Program-made: the position numbers and the translations under genes | Shown here: positions 53,557-61,007 of the stretch, piece by piece | How positions within the stretch are numbered: position 1 is the stretch's first letter | Layout: every line of letters begins with the position of its first letter | The notes under the pieces: model-generated | The model's database searches: none | Told to the model about the DNA's origin: nothing | Seen by the model: the letters and a program-made list of their open reading frames with translations, nothing else | Origin: Pseudorhodobacter sp. E13 | Lineage (GTDB): Bacteria; Pseudomonadota; Alphaproteobacteria; Rhodobacterales; Rhodobacteraceae | Length of the DNA: 64,000 nucleotides | NCBI RefSeq assembly: GCF_003991405.1 | Contig: NZ_RPEN01000159.1 | Span: 434,001-498,000 of the forward strand | Reading direction: 5' to 3'

Positions 53557-55241
53557 CAGATTTCCTCCGCGAAATGTTTCATCACCAGCTTGATCGGGTT
53601 GGGGGCGGCTTGGCCCAGACCGCAGATCGAGGCATCGACCATGACATTGGACAATTCGGTCAGCAGGGCCTGATTCCATTTCGGTGCTTGCATCAGCTTG
53701 ACCGCCTTTTCGCAACCGACGCGGCAAGGGGTGCATTGACCGCAGGATTCCGCCTCGAAGAATTTCAGCATGTTCAGTGCGGCATCGCGGGCGCTGTCTT
53801 GATGGCCCAGCACCACCACAGCGGCAGAGCCGATGAAAGTGCCATGCGGTTGCAGCGTGTCGAAATCCAGCGGGATATCATGCATCGAGGCAGGCAACAG
53901 GCCCGAGGATGGCCCGCCCGGTTGATAGGCCTTGAAACTGTGGCCTGCGGCCATGCCCCCTGCGGCCTTGATCACATCGGTGATGGTGGAGCCTGCGGGC
54001 AGAAGGTAGACCCCCGGTTTGGCCACGCGCCCCGACACGGAATAGGACCGCAGGCCACTGCGCCCGTTCAGCGCGGTGGTGTTCAACACCTCTGGCCCTT
54101 CCCGCACGATCCGCGCCACCCATTTCAGGGTTTCGACGTTATGCACCAGCGTGGGGCGATCAAAGATGCCGACCTGCGCCACAAAGGGCGGGCGGTGGCG
54201 GGGCAGACCGCGCTTGCCTTCGATGCTTTCGATCATCGCGGATTCTTCGCCGCAGATATAGGCCCCTGCCCCGCGCCGCAGGTCGATATAACCGGGGGCC
54301 ACGATGCCCGCCTGTTCAAGTGCCGCAATTTCATGGGCGAGGATATGCAGCACGGCGGGGTATTCGTCGCGCATATAGATGAAGCATTTATCCGCCTCGA
54401 CCGCCCAAGCGGCGATCAGCATACCTTCAAGGAACAGATGCGGCGTGCGTTCAAGGTAATGACGATCCTTGAAAGTGCCGGGTTCGCCTTCATCCCCGTT
54501 CACGGCCAGATAGCGGGGGCCGGGATTGGCGCGCACAAAGCCCCATTTCTTGCCCGAGGGAAAGCCAGCGCCGCCAAGGCCGCGCAGGCCGGAGGCCATG
54601 ACCATATCCTGCACCGCCTCCCAGTTGCCGCCCGCGCGCAACGCGGCCAGCTTTTTGTAGCCGCCTGCATGCTGATAGGCCGCGAGGGGTTCATAAAGCG
54701 GGATTTTCGGGGAAAATGCACGGGCCGCAATCGCTGCTTCGACCTTTGCAGGGGTGGCGTGGTCGATATGGTTATGGCCGATTTCCAAGGTGGGGGCGGT
54801 ATCGCACCGCCCCATGCAGGGCGCGCGCAGCACCCGCACCTTGGCCGGGTCATGGCCGTTTGACAGCGCCTCGAACAGCGCCTCGGACCCTGCGAGTTCG
54901 CAAGACAGGCTGTCACAGACGCGGATGGTCAGATCGGGGGGGGAGGCCTCTCCTTCGCGGACCGGGTCGAAATGGGCGTAGAAGGTGGCCACTTCCCAGA
55001 CCTCGGCCATGGAAAGGCGCATTTCTTCGGCCAAGGCCCGCAGATGGGCCGCTGAAAGATGGCCGTATTCATCTTGGATCAGATGCAGGAATTCGATCAG
55101 CAGATCGCGACGGCGCGGGCGGTCGCCCAGCAATGCCTTGACCTGATCCCATGCGGCATCGTCCAACTGGCGGCCCTTGGTCGCGCGGCGGCCTTTGCCC
55201 TTGCCGGATTTCCAGATGCCCTCTTGTTGATCCAGTGCCAT
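53556..55241 (-). CDS. fdsB: NAD-dependent formate dehydrogenase, fused gamma-beta subunit
   Basis: 561 residues joining two proteins that are usually separate. Residues 1-175 are FdsG (NuoE-like): [2Fe-2S] ligands Cys109, Cys114, Cys142, Cys146. Residues about 180-561 are FdsB (NuoF-like): FMN/NAD-binding GLRGLGGAGFPSG (218-230) and NGDEGEPGTFKDR, and a [4Fe-4S] cluster with Cys500, Cys503, Cys506 and Cys540. It moves electrons from FdsA to NAD+. The start at 55241 gives a charged N-terminus and excludes an unrelated 39-codon extension; no strong ribosome site is visible. First gene of the fds operon. Confidence 0.95.
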   Translation of the reverse strand: MALDQQEGIWKSGKGKGRRATKGRQLDDAAWDQVKALLGDRPRRRDLLIEFLHLIQDEYGHLSAAHLRALAEEMRLSMAEVWEVATFYAHFDPVREGEASPPDLTIRVCDSLSCELAGSEALFEALSNGHDPAKVRVLRAPCMGRCDTAPTLEIGHNHIDHATPAKVEAAIAARAFSPKIPLYEPLAAYQHAGGYKKLAALRAGGNWEAVQDMVMASGLRGLGGAGFPSGKKWGFVRANPGPRYLAVNGDEGEPGTFKDRHYLERTPHLFLEGMLIAAWAVEADKCFIYMRDEYPAVLHILAHEIAALEQAGIVAPGYIDLRRGAGAYICGEESAMIESIEGKRGLPRHRPPFVAQVGIFDRPTLVHNVETLKWVARIVREGPEVLNTTALNGRSGLRSYSVSGRVAKPGVYLLPAGSTITDVIKAAGGMAAGHSFKAYQPGGPSSGLLPASMHDIPLDFDTLQPHGTFIGSAAVVVLGHQDSARDAALNMLKFFEAESCGQCTPCRVGCEKAVKLMQAPKWNQALLTELSNVMVDASICGLGQAAPNPIKLVMKHFAEEI

Positions 55242-55323
55242 TGGCTTGCTCCTATATCGCGCGCGGTCTAGGCGCGGGTGTAGCGATCTGCCCGCGCAGG
55301 GTCGATGCGGCTGTTCCGTGCCG

Positions 55324-55342
55324 TGATAGATAACATCTATCA
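55324..55342. promoter_or_regulatory. LysR-type operator candidate in the fds/tusA divergent region
   Basis: Perfect inverted repeat TGATAGAT-AAC-ATCTATCA. Its core fits the LysR/OxyR half-site pattern ATAGNTNNNANCTAT at every fixed base. It lies 83 bases before the fdsG-fdsB start and 87 before the tusA-like ATG. LysR-type FdsR proteins control fds operons in other bacteria; no fdsR gene is seen nearby. Confidence 0.6.
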
Positions 55343-55428
55343 AAGCCTGCCGCTTCAAATGCTATCTTCTGTCATCCCTGCGTTCAAAAGGATGGACAGG
55401 CCCCGGCATTTCTCCTATCGAAAGCGGC

Positions 55429-55656
55429 ATGGAATGGGATGATGAATTGGATGCGCAGGGCCTGCTTTGCCCCTTGCCGGTGCTCAAGGCCCGCAAGCGG
55501 TTGAAGGCCATGGCAGCGGGGCAAGTGCTGCGGGTTCTGGCGACGGACCCGGCGGCGGTGATCGACATTCCGCATTTCTGCATCGAGGCGGGTCACACGC
55601 TGATCGGATCGGGCGAGGTGGGCGCGGCCCAGTATTACATGATCCGCAAAGGGTGA
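55429..55656 (+). CDS. TusA/SirA-family sulfur carrier protein
   Basis: 75 residues: LDAQGLLCPLPVLKARKRLK with the conserved Cys14 in the CPLPVLK motif and a two-layer alpha/beta pattern. These proteins carry persulfide sulfur. Divergent from the formate dehydrogenase genes and near fdhD, so it may hand sulfur to the Mo cofactor sulfuration step; that link is inference from context. Confidence 0.92.
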   Translation: MEWDDELDAQGLLCPLPVLKARKRLKAMAAGQVLRVLATDPAAVIDIPHFCIEAGHTLIGSGEVGAAQYYMIRKG

Positions 55657-55780
55657 GCCGCCCGCGGGGGCATCGAACCCCCTTGGGCGGCATTGCCATG
55701 GACGCGTGACGCGGTTGGTCTGCGGTGGGATGGCGTTTGTCTGGTGGCTGTCGTTTTCAGGTATTTGAACCAAGATGAAA
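55657..55780 (+). repeat. Dispersed intergenic element, copy c (hairpin plus AT-rich tail)
   Basis: Starts directly after the tusA-like stop. Stem GCCGCCC (55657-55663) with GGGCGGC (55685-55691), inner stem of five G and five C, loop CATCGAA. Tail AGGTATTTGAACCAAGATGA begins at 55759. The hairpin core and loop equal those of the copy at 17.0 kb. It ends 14 bases before the convergent MoeA-fusion stop. Confidence 0.8.
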
Positions 55781-55793
55781 TTGGCGCTGTGAA

Positions 55794-57920
55794 TTAGTCG
55801 AACAAAGCGGCGTAGGGCAGAAAGCGGACGGGATCGCCGGGTTGGATGGTCAGGGCGTGATCGGGGAGTTCGACCAGCCCTTCGGCCCATGACAGGCCCG
55901 AAATGCGGCCCGAACCTTCGGAGGCGAACACTTCGACCCGGCCTTCGGCAGTCAATCGGGCGCGCAGATATTCGCGCCGCCCTGCCTTTTTGGATTTCGC
56001 GAAGGCGGCGGGCAGTGTCATCGCTTGCGGTATTGCCCAGCCCGCCCCCGACAATGCGGCCAGCGCCGGGCGGGCGAGGATGACCGCGCAGGTGAGTGCG
56101 GCGACGGGGTTGCCGGGCAGGCCGAACACCGGGACGCCTTGCCACAGCGCCAGCGCCAAGGGCCGCCCCGGTTTCATCGCAATGCGCCAGCTTGAGAGCG
56201 CCCCTTCGGCTGACAAAAGCCGCGAGACATGGTCTTCATCGCCGGCAGAGGCCCCGCCCGAGGTCAGGATAGCATCGCATTGCGTGGCGGCGCGGTTTAG
56301 CCTGTCACGGATCAGGGCGGTATCGTCGGGGCAGTGGCCAAGATCCACAGGCTTCATCCCCCAGCCTTGGGCAAGGGCCAGCAGCATCGGGCGGTTTGCG
56401 TCATAAATCTGATGCGGGGCGGCATTCTGGCTGACGATTTCATCCCCGGTGGACAGGACGCCGACCCGCAGGCGGCGATAAACCGGAACAGAGGCACGCC
56501 CGATGGCCGCGAGCAAGGCAAGATCTGGCGGGCGGAGCTTTTGGCCTGCCCGCAGCGCGGTATCACCTGCGCCGATATCTTCGCCTGCGCGGCGAGTGTT
56601 GGCGCGCGGCTTGATCGGGCCGTCAAAGGCGACATGGCGGGCGGTGGTGGCGCAATCTTCTTCCAGCACCACGGTGTCGACGCCTTCGGGCAGGATCGCC
56701 CCTGTCAGGATACGGATGGCCTGACCATGGGGCACCGCGCCTGCAAAGGGTTGGCCCGCGGCGGCACGCCCCTGCACCAAGGGCATCTGGCACAGGCCCG
56801 CGCCTGTGCTGGCATGGGCGAAGCCATAGCCATCCACCGCCGAATTGGCCTGCGACGGGTTGGCGCGCGCGGCCGTCATATCAGCGGCGAGAACACGGCC
56901 AAGCGCTTGGGCCAGGGAAATGGTTTCGGTGGTGGTGATGGGGTGCAGCGTTTCGCGCAGGCGCGTCAGCGCGGTATCCACCGGCACCCAATCCACCCCT
57001 TGCGGCATGGCAAAGCAATCGTTGCGCAGGCGCGGCGGGGTCAATGCGGGGGCAGGCGCGGCTGTCACCGCCGCTGCATTGCCCGCCCCCAGATACCAGC
57101 CTTCGGCCTCCAGCAGGTCTGTTGGCTCTGCGATCGTCATCAGCGCGTCAAGCCCGCCATTTTGTGCCATGGCAAGGAACGCCTCGGCATGGGTGCGGGT
57201 TTGCGCCTCATCCGGGGTCATGCCTGTGGCGACGAGGGCCGCGACCTCGGGTTTCAGAAGCGAGAGATAGGCCTCGGCGATCACCACGGGGGCTGCGGCA
57301 TGCGGTTCCAGCGGCCAGACCGCCACCACGCCGGGATGGGCGGCACGCAGGCGGTGCAGCATGGGAATTCCGGTCAGGGATTGCGCGCCCACGGCCCCGG
57401 CACCCGCCAGTTGCCACAAGGTCTTGGGTTGGAGCCCGTTTTCATGGCCCGCCGTCTCGGCCCGCCGAAAGGGAGAGATGCCCTTGGGCAGCGCAGGCTT
57501 GGTGCGCGGCAGGTCCGCAGTTTCCAGCTTTTGGCCGTTGCCCCAGAACGGGCCTTCGCCGGGGAAATGGCGGTTCATTTCGGCGGCGATGGCGCGGTAA
57601 TTGGTGCCGTTTTGCGGCGTGTCGGTGATGCGGGCGGCAAGCCAATCCCACAGGGCCAGCGCCTTTGGGCTGCCTGTCAACCGTTCGGCCAGACCGCGCG
57701 GCGCACCAAAGGCAAAATCGCAGGCCAGAAGCAGCCGCGCGCCGCTGCCCAGCGCCTCTGCGATATGGGTGGCCAGACGCGCCTCGGCGGCGTGGCGTGT
57801 GGCGATGTTTTCGGCCTGTGTGCCTTGTGGCGTGGCGCAGGCAATCCAGATCGAATCCTTTTGTGTGGTCGGCTTTCCGGCCGCCGACCAATCCACCACG
57901 ATCACCCGGTCAAAGCTCAT
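55794..57920 (-). CDS. moeA: Fusion of an unknown N-terminal domain with molybdopterin molybdenumtransferase MoeA
   Basis: 708 residues; usual MoeA is about 400. Residues about 300-708 are MoeA: NSAVDGYGFA, LTGAILPEGVDTVV, GVLSTGDEIV, TSGGASAGDEDHV and GLPGNPVAALTC. It inserts molybdate into adenylylated molybdopterin. Residues 1-295 (MSFDRVIVVDWSAAGKPTTQ; LLLACDFAFGAPRGLAERL; WPLEPHAAAPVVIAEAYLSL) are an extra domain that I do not recognise. The first 100 residues have Asp in the pattern of RNase H/DUF429-like folds (VVDWSA, CDFAFG), which is only a guess. Overlaps mobB by four bases. Confidence 0.9.
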   Translation of the reverse strand: MSFDRVIVVDWSAAGKPTTQKDSIWIACATPQGTQAENIATRHAAEARLATHIAEALGSGARLLLACDFAFGAPRGLAERLTGSPKALALWDWLAARITDTPQNGTNYRAIAAEMNRHFPGEGPFWGNGQKLETADLPRTKPALPKGISPFRRAETAGHENGLQPKTLWQLAGAGAVGAQSLTGIPMLHRLRAAHPGVVAVWPLEPHAAAPVVIAEAYLSLLKPEVAALVATGMTPDEAQTRTHAEAFLAMAQNGGLDALMTIAEPTDLLEAEGWYLGAGNAAAVTAAPAPALTPPRLRNDCFAMPQGVDWVPVDTALTRLRETLHPITTTETISLAQALGRVLAADMTAARANPSQANSAVDGYGFAHASTGAGLCQMPLVQGRAAAGQPFAGAVPHGQAIRILTGAILPEGVDTVVLEEDCATTARHVAFDGPIKPRANTRRAGEDIGAGDTALRAGQKLRPPDLALLAAIGRASVPVYRRLRVGVLSTGDEIVSQNAAPHQIYDANRPMLLALAQGWGMKPVDLGHCPDDTALIRDRLNRAATQCDAILTSGGASAGDEDHVSRLLSAEGALSSWRIAMKPGRPLALALWQGVPVFGLPGNPVAALTCAVILARPALAALSGAGWAIPQAMTLPAAFAKSKKAGRREYLRARLTAEGRVEVFASEGSGRISGLSWAEGLVELPDHALTIQPGDPVRFLPYAALFD

Positions 57921-58408
57921 AGGCCAACCTCGGCCAGGATGAAATCCGCGATGGCGGTTGTATCGTCCAGATCGAACAGCGGCACCGGCACATCGGGCTG
58001 CGTGTTGGAGGCCACGGCCCGGATGGTCGGGTTCTGCGGGCACAGCAAGGGGCGGCCGGTTTCGTGCCGATGCGCCTCGATCTTGGGGTGGGGCGCGGAT
58101 TTATAGCCTTCGATCAGGATCAGATCGACGGGGGACATACGGGCCAGCAGATCATCGAGCGTGGGTTCATCCGCCCCGCGCAGTTCCGTCATCAAGGCCC
58201 AGCGCACCGGCGAGGACACAAGCACCTGCGCCGCCCCCGCCTGACGGTGGCGGAAACTGTCGCGCCCCGGATGATCAATATCGGTGGCGTGATGCGCGTG
58301 TTTGAGGGTGGACACCGTAAAACCGCGACCCGTGATTTCGGCCACCAGCCGTTCCATCAACCCGGTTTTGCCTGCGTTCTTGTAGCCGGTGACGCCGTAA
58401 ATCTTCAT
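57917..58408 (-). CDS. mobB: Molybdopterin-guanine dinucleotide biosynthesis adaptor MobB
   Basis: 163 residues. P-loop GYKNAGKT (8-15), STLKHAHHATDIDHPGRDSF, and LILIEGYKSAPHPKIEAHR are the family signatures. GTP-binding helper that assists MobA or MoeA in cofactor delivery. Lies between mobA and the MoeA fusion with four-base overlaps on both sides. Confidence 0.95.
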   Translation of the reverse strand: MKIYGVTGYKNAGKTGLMERLVAEITGRGFTVSTLKHAHHATDIDHPGRDSFRHRQAGAAQVLVSSPVRWALMTELRGADEPTLDDLLARMSPVDLILIEGYKSAPHPKIEAHRHETGRPLLCPQNPTIRAVASNTQPDVPVPLFDLDDTTAIADFILAEVGL

Positions 58409-59016
58409 GCTTGCCTCAGGAGTGTTTCGGCGGCCTCGATATCTTCGGGCGTGTTGATATTGAAGAACGGATCGAACGGGGTGCTGGCAAAGGCGGCAAG
58501 GCCCGCGTCATGGCTTTGGGTCCAGATCACGATTTTGCGCAAGCCGCCTTGCAAGGCTGTGCGCAGATCATCGCGCAGCGCCACGGGCCAGAGGCCGAAG
58601 GTTGGTTGCCGCTGCATGCGCCCGGTTTCATCCGGGCTGGCAGCAAGGCACAGGCCGGACGGGCCTGCATGGGCCTGAAGCCGGGTGGCAAGATCCAAGG
58701 GAAAGAAAGGTGTATCGGCAGCGGCGGTGATGATGGCGGGGGCGCCAAGGCTTGCTGCCCAATCCAGCCCCGCCAGCACGCCTGCCAAGGGGCCGGGGTG
58801 ATCTGGCAGGCTGTCGGGCAGCACGGGTAAGCCGAATTCGGCCAGACGCGCGGCATCGCCATTGGCGTTGATGGCCAGCGGCGCGCATTGCGTTGACAGC
58901 CGCGCGATCACCCGGTCCAGCAACCGCTGCCCCGCCACCACGCGCAGGCCTTTGTCGCCGCCGCCCATGCGGGTGGCGCGCCCGCCTGCCAGTATGACGC
59001 CGGGAAGCCTAACCAT
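58405..59016 (-). CDS. mobA: Molybdenum cofactor guanylyltransferase MobA
   Basis: 203 residues. Nucleotide-binding LAGGRATRMGGGDKGL (9-24), ADTPFFPLDLATRL (metal Asp) and INTPEDIEAAETL. Attaches GMP to molybdopterin to make the MGD cofactor used by FdsA. Translationally coupled to mobB; its start overlaps the preceding membrane-protein gene by eight bases. Confidence 0.95.
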   Translation of the reverse strand: MVRLPGVILAGGRATRMGGGDKGLRVVAGQRLLDRVIARLSTQCAPLAINANGDAARLAEFGLPVLPDSLPDHPGPLAGVLAGLDWAASLGAPAIITAAADTPFFPLDLATRLQAHAGPSGLCLAASPDETGRMQRQPTFGLWPVALRDDLRTALQGGLRKIVIWTQSHDAGLAAFASTPFDPFFNINTPEDIEAAETLLRQA

Positions 59017-59548
59017 GCGCAGATTTCCAATCCATCAGCCGGGCACGAAAGCCTGCGCCGTCAAGGTCAGCGGGCAAGCAGTGATCGGGGATCACCAAGC
59101 GGCTGGCCCCGAACAACAGCGCCGTGCCACCCGCAACCGCATCAATCGCGGTGATGACCGGCCAGCCCAGCGTGCTGGACGCGTTGGCAGAGCGCATCGA
59201 AACCCCCGCCGTGTCGATGGTGGCATTGGTCACACCTTCCTGCGCTTCGAGTGCGGCAAGCAGGCCCAATATCTGAGCCATGAACCTGTGTCGATGCCAT
59301 TGCCAAAACGCGTTGATCGCCCAGCCCCCCAGCACCGCCGCGATCAGATAGGCAAGCGCGTCTTGCAAGCCAAAGCCAAGGCGCAGGACCACAATCGCCA
59401 ATCCCCCGAACACCCCCCCGCCCAGAAGCCCCAGACCCAGCTTTTGCCACGCGGGGCGACGCGGGCCTGCGCCAAGCGGCAAGGACAGTGCCGCGCGGGT
59501 AACATCCGCGTCAAAGACAAGCTCTAGCCGAAGTGGCGTGTCAGTCAT
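59009..59548 (-). CDS. YcxB-like membrane protein
   Basis: 179 residues with two adjacent membrane helices (LGLGLLGGGVFGGLAIVVL; AYLIAAVLGGWAINAFWQW) and a C-terminal YcxB-type beta-rich part (STLGWPVITAIDAVAGGTAL; SRLVIPDHCLP). Function unknown. Its start overlaps the fdhD stop by eight bases and it overlaps mobA at the other end, so it sits in the middle of the cofactor operon; whether it takes part in molybdenum use is open. Confidence 0.75.
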   Translation of the reverse strand: MTDTPLRLELVFDADVTRAALSLPLGAGPRRPAWQKLGLGLLGGGVFGGLAIVVLRLGFGLQDALAYLIAAVLGGWAINAFWQWHRHRFMAQILGLLAALEAQEGVTNATIDTAGVSMRSANASSTLGWPVITAIDAVAGGTALLFGASRLVIPDHCLPADLDGAGFRARLMDWKSAHG

Positions 59549-60413
59549 CCCCTGCCCCTTTGCGGCCATGTTTGCGGCCCTCATCGGGTTGCGCGTTGGG
59601 GTCGGCATCGCGGATCAGGCGGTCTTCTCCGCTCAGGCAGATGAACCGCTGCCCGCGCATCCGGCCGATCAGCGTCAGACCCACTTGCCGCGCAATCTCG
59701 ACCCCCCAAGCGGTGAAACCGGACCGAGAGGCCAGCACGGGAATACCCATCAGCGCGGTTTTGATCACCATTTCCGAGGTCAGACGCCCGGTGGTATAGA
59801 GGATTTTATCCGCCGCCGGGATGCCATGCTGAAACATGAAACCGCTGATCTTATCCACCGCGTTATGGCGGCCCACATCTTCCATATAGACCAGCGGCGT
59901 ATCGCCTTGGCACAGGGTCGTGCCATGGATCGCCCCCGCCTCCAGATAAAGCGAGGGGGTGGTGTTGATCTTATGCGCCAGCGCATAAAGCCAAGAGCTG
60001 CGGACCGGGGTGGCAGGCAGGGTCAACCCCTCCAGCCCTTCCATCATATCGCCGAACACCGTGCCCACCGCACAGCCCGAGGTGCGGGTTTTCTTTTTCA
60101 CCTTGTCTTCATAGCTGGTCTGGCGCTGCGTGCGCACGACCACGGTTTCAATCTCATCATCGTAGTCCACGCCCGTCACCACATCATCGGGGCGCAACAT
60201 GCCCTGATTGCGCAGAAAGCCAAGCGCAAGATATTCCGGGTAATCGCCGATGGTCATCGCGGTCACGATTTCCTGCGCGTTCAGATAGATGGTCAGCGGG
60301 CGTTCCTCGACCACGGAAATCACGGTTTGCGCCCCGGTGTGGTCTGTCCCGGTGATGGCGCGGGTCAGGCGCGGATCGGTGGGATTTGGCAGGATCGGGA
60401 AATCAGGCATCAT
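59541..60413 (-). CDS. fdhD: Formate dehydrogenase sulfurtransferase/accessory protein FdhD
   Basis: 290 residues. Needed to make formate dehydrogenase active: takes sulfur from a cysteine desulfurase and sulfurates the bis-MGD cofactor. Conserved EERPLTIYLNAQEIVT, EYLALGFLRNQGML, TSGCAVG (Cys114), GAIHGTTLC, VYMEDVGRHNAVDKI, GRLTSEMVIK. The E. coli protein has a Cys-x-x-Cys in the loop; here only the first Cys remains, which fits my recollection of FdsC-type homologues. First gene of the minus-strand cofactor operon. Confidence 0.95.
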   Translation of the reverse strand: MMPDFPILPNPTDPRLTRAITGTDHTGAQTVISVVEERPLTIYLNAQEIVTAMTIGDYPEYLALGFLRNQGMLRPDDVVTGVDYDDEIETVVVRTQRQTSYEDKVKKKTRTSGCAVGTVFGDMMEGLEGLTLPATPVRSSWLYALAHKINTTPSLYLEAGAIHGTTLCQGDTPLVYMEDVGRHNAVDKISGFMFQHGIPAADKILYTTGRLTSEMVIKTALMGIPVLASRSGFTAWGVEIARQVGLTLIGRMRGQRFICLSGEDRLIRDADPNAQPDEGRKHGRKGAGDD

Positions 60414-60476
60414 CGGGTGCTTTCATCGGCTTGCCGCATCTTGTATGCCAGTGGCAGCAGTTGCAAGAGGGCGGCG

Positions 60477-61004
60477 ATGCTCGGCTATGTCACAGGTGGG
60501 GAACGGGGGCAGATGGATCTTCTGCTGGCCGATACAGCGGCGCGGCTTCGGGCCGAGGGCTGCGCACTGGCGGGCGTGGTGCAGGTGAATGAGGAATTCG
60601 ACCCCGCGCGCCCCTGCCACATGGATTTGCATGTGCTTAACGGCACCAGCGTCATCCGCATCAGCCAAGACCTTGGCACCCTGTCCAAAGGCTGCCGCCT
60701 TGACCCGTCGGCGCTGGAGCAAGCGGTGGGGTTGGTGGCGCAGGCGCTGGAGGCCGGGCCTGCCTTGCTGATCATCAACAAATTCGGCCGGCAAGAGGCC
60801 GAAGGGCGCGGTTTTCGCCCGTTGATCGGGCAGGCACTGGCCGCAGCAGTGCCGGTGCTGACAGCGGTAAGCGCAGGCTACCTTGACGCATTCGAACGCT
60901 TTGCCGAAGGCATGGGCACCGCCCTGCCCTGCGAGACAGACGCGGTTTTGGCGTTTTGCCATGCCCAGATACGGCACCAGATACGGGCCCAGACAGAGGA
61001 ATAA
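60477..61004 (+). CDS. DUF2478 protein
   Basis: 175 residues (MLGYVTGGERGQMDLLLADT). P-loop-like N-terminus in a NTPase-like fold, ARPCHMDLHVLNGTSVIRIS, and a conserved LLIINKFGRQEAEGRGFRPL. The family is often found next to molybdenum uptake or nitrogenase genes. Here it is divergent from fdhD, so a role in molybdenum handling is likely but not shown. The ATG at 60477 follows AGAGG. KDG kinase follows after three bases. Confidence 0.85.
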   Translation: MLGYVTGGERGQMDLLLADTAARLRAEGCALAGVVQVNEEFDPARPCHMDLHVLNGTSVIRISQDLGTLSKGCRLDPSALEQAVGLVAQALEAGPALLIINKFGRQEAEGRGFRPLIGQALAAAVPVLTAVSAGYLDAFERFAEGMGTALPCETDAVLAFCHAQIRHQIRAQTEE

Positions 61005-61007
61005 GAC

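Noticed and set aside
51115-53673. 852-codon plus-strand frame opposite fdsA
   Set aside because: FdsA cluster motifs are all on the minus strand; the opposite frame is rich in His and Ala with no domain.
55326-55340. An OxyR binding site
   Set aside because: It fits one OxyR half pattern, but the required second half seven bases on is absent, and the pattern is general for LysR-type proteins.
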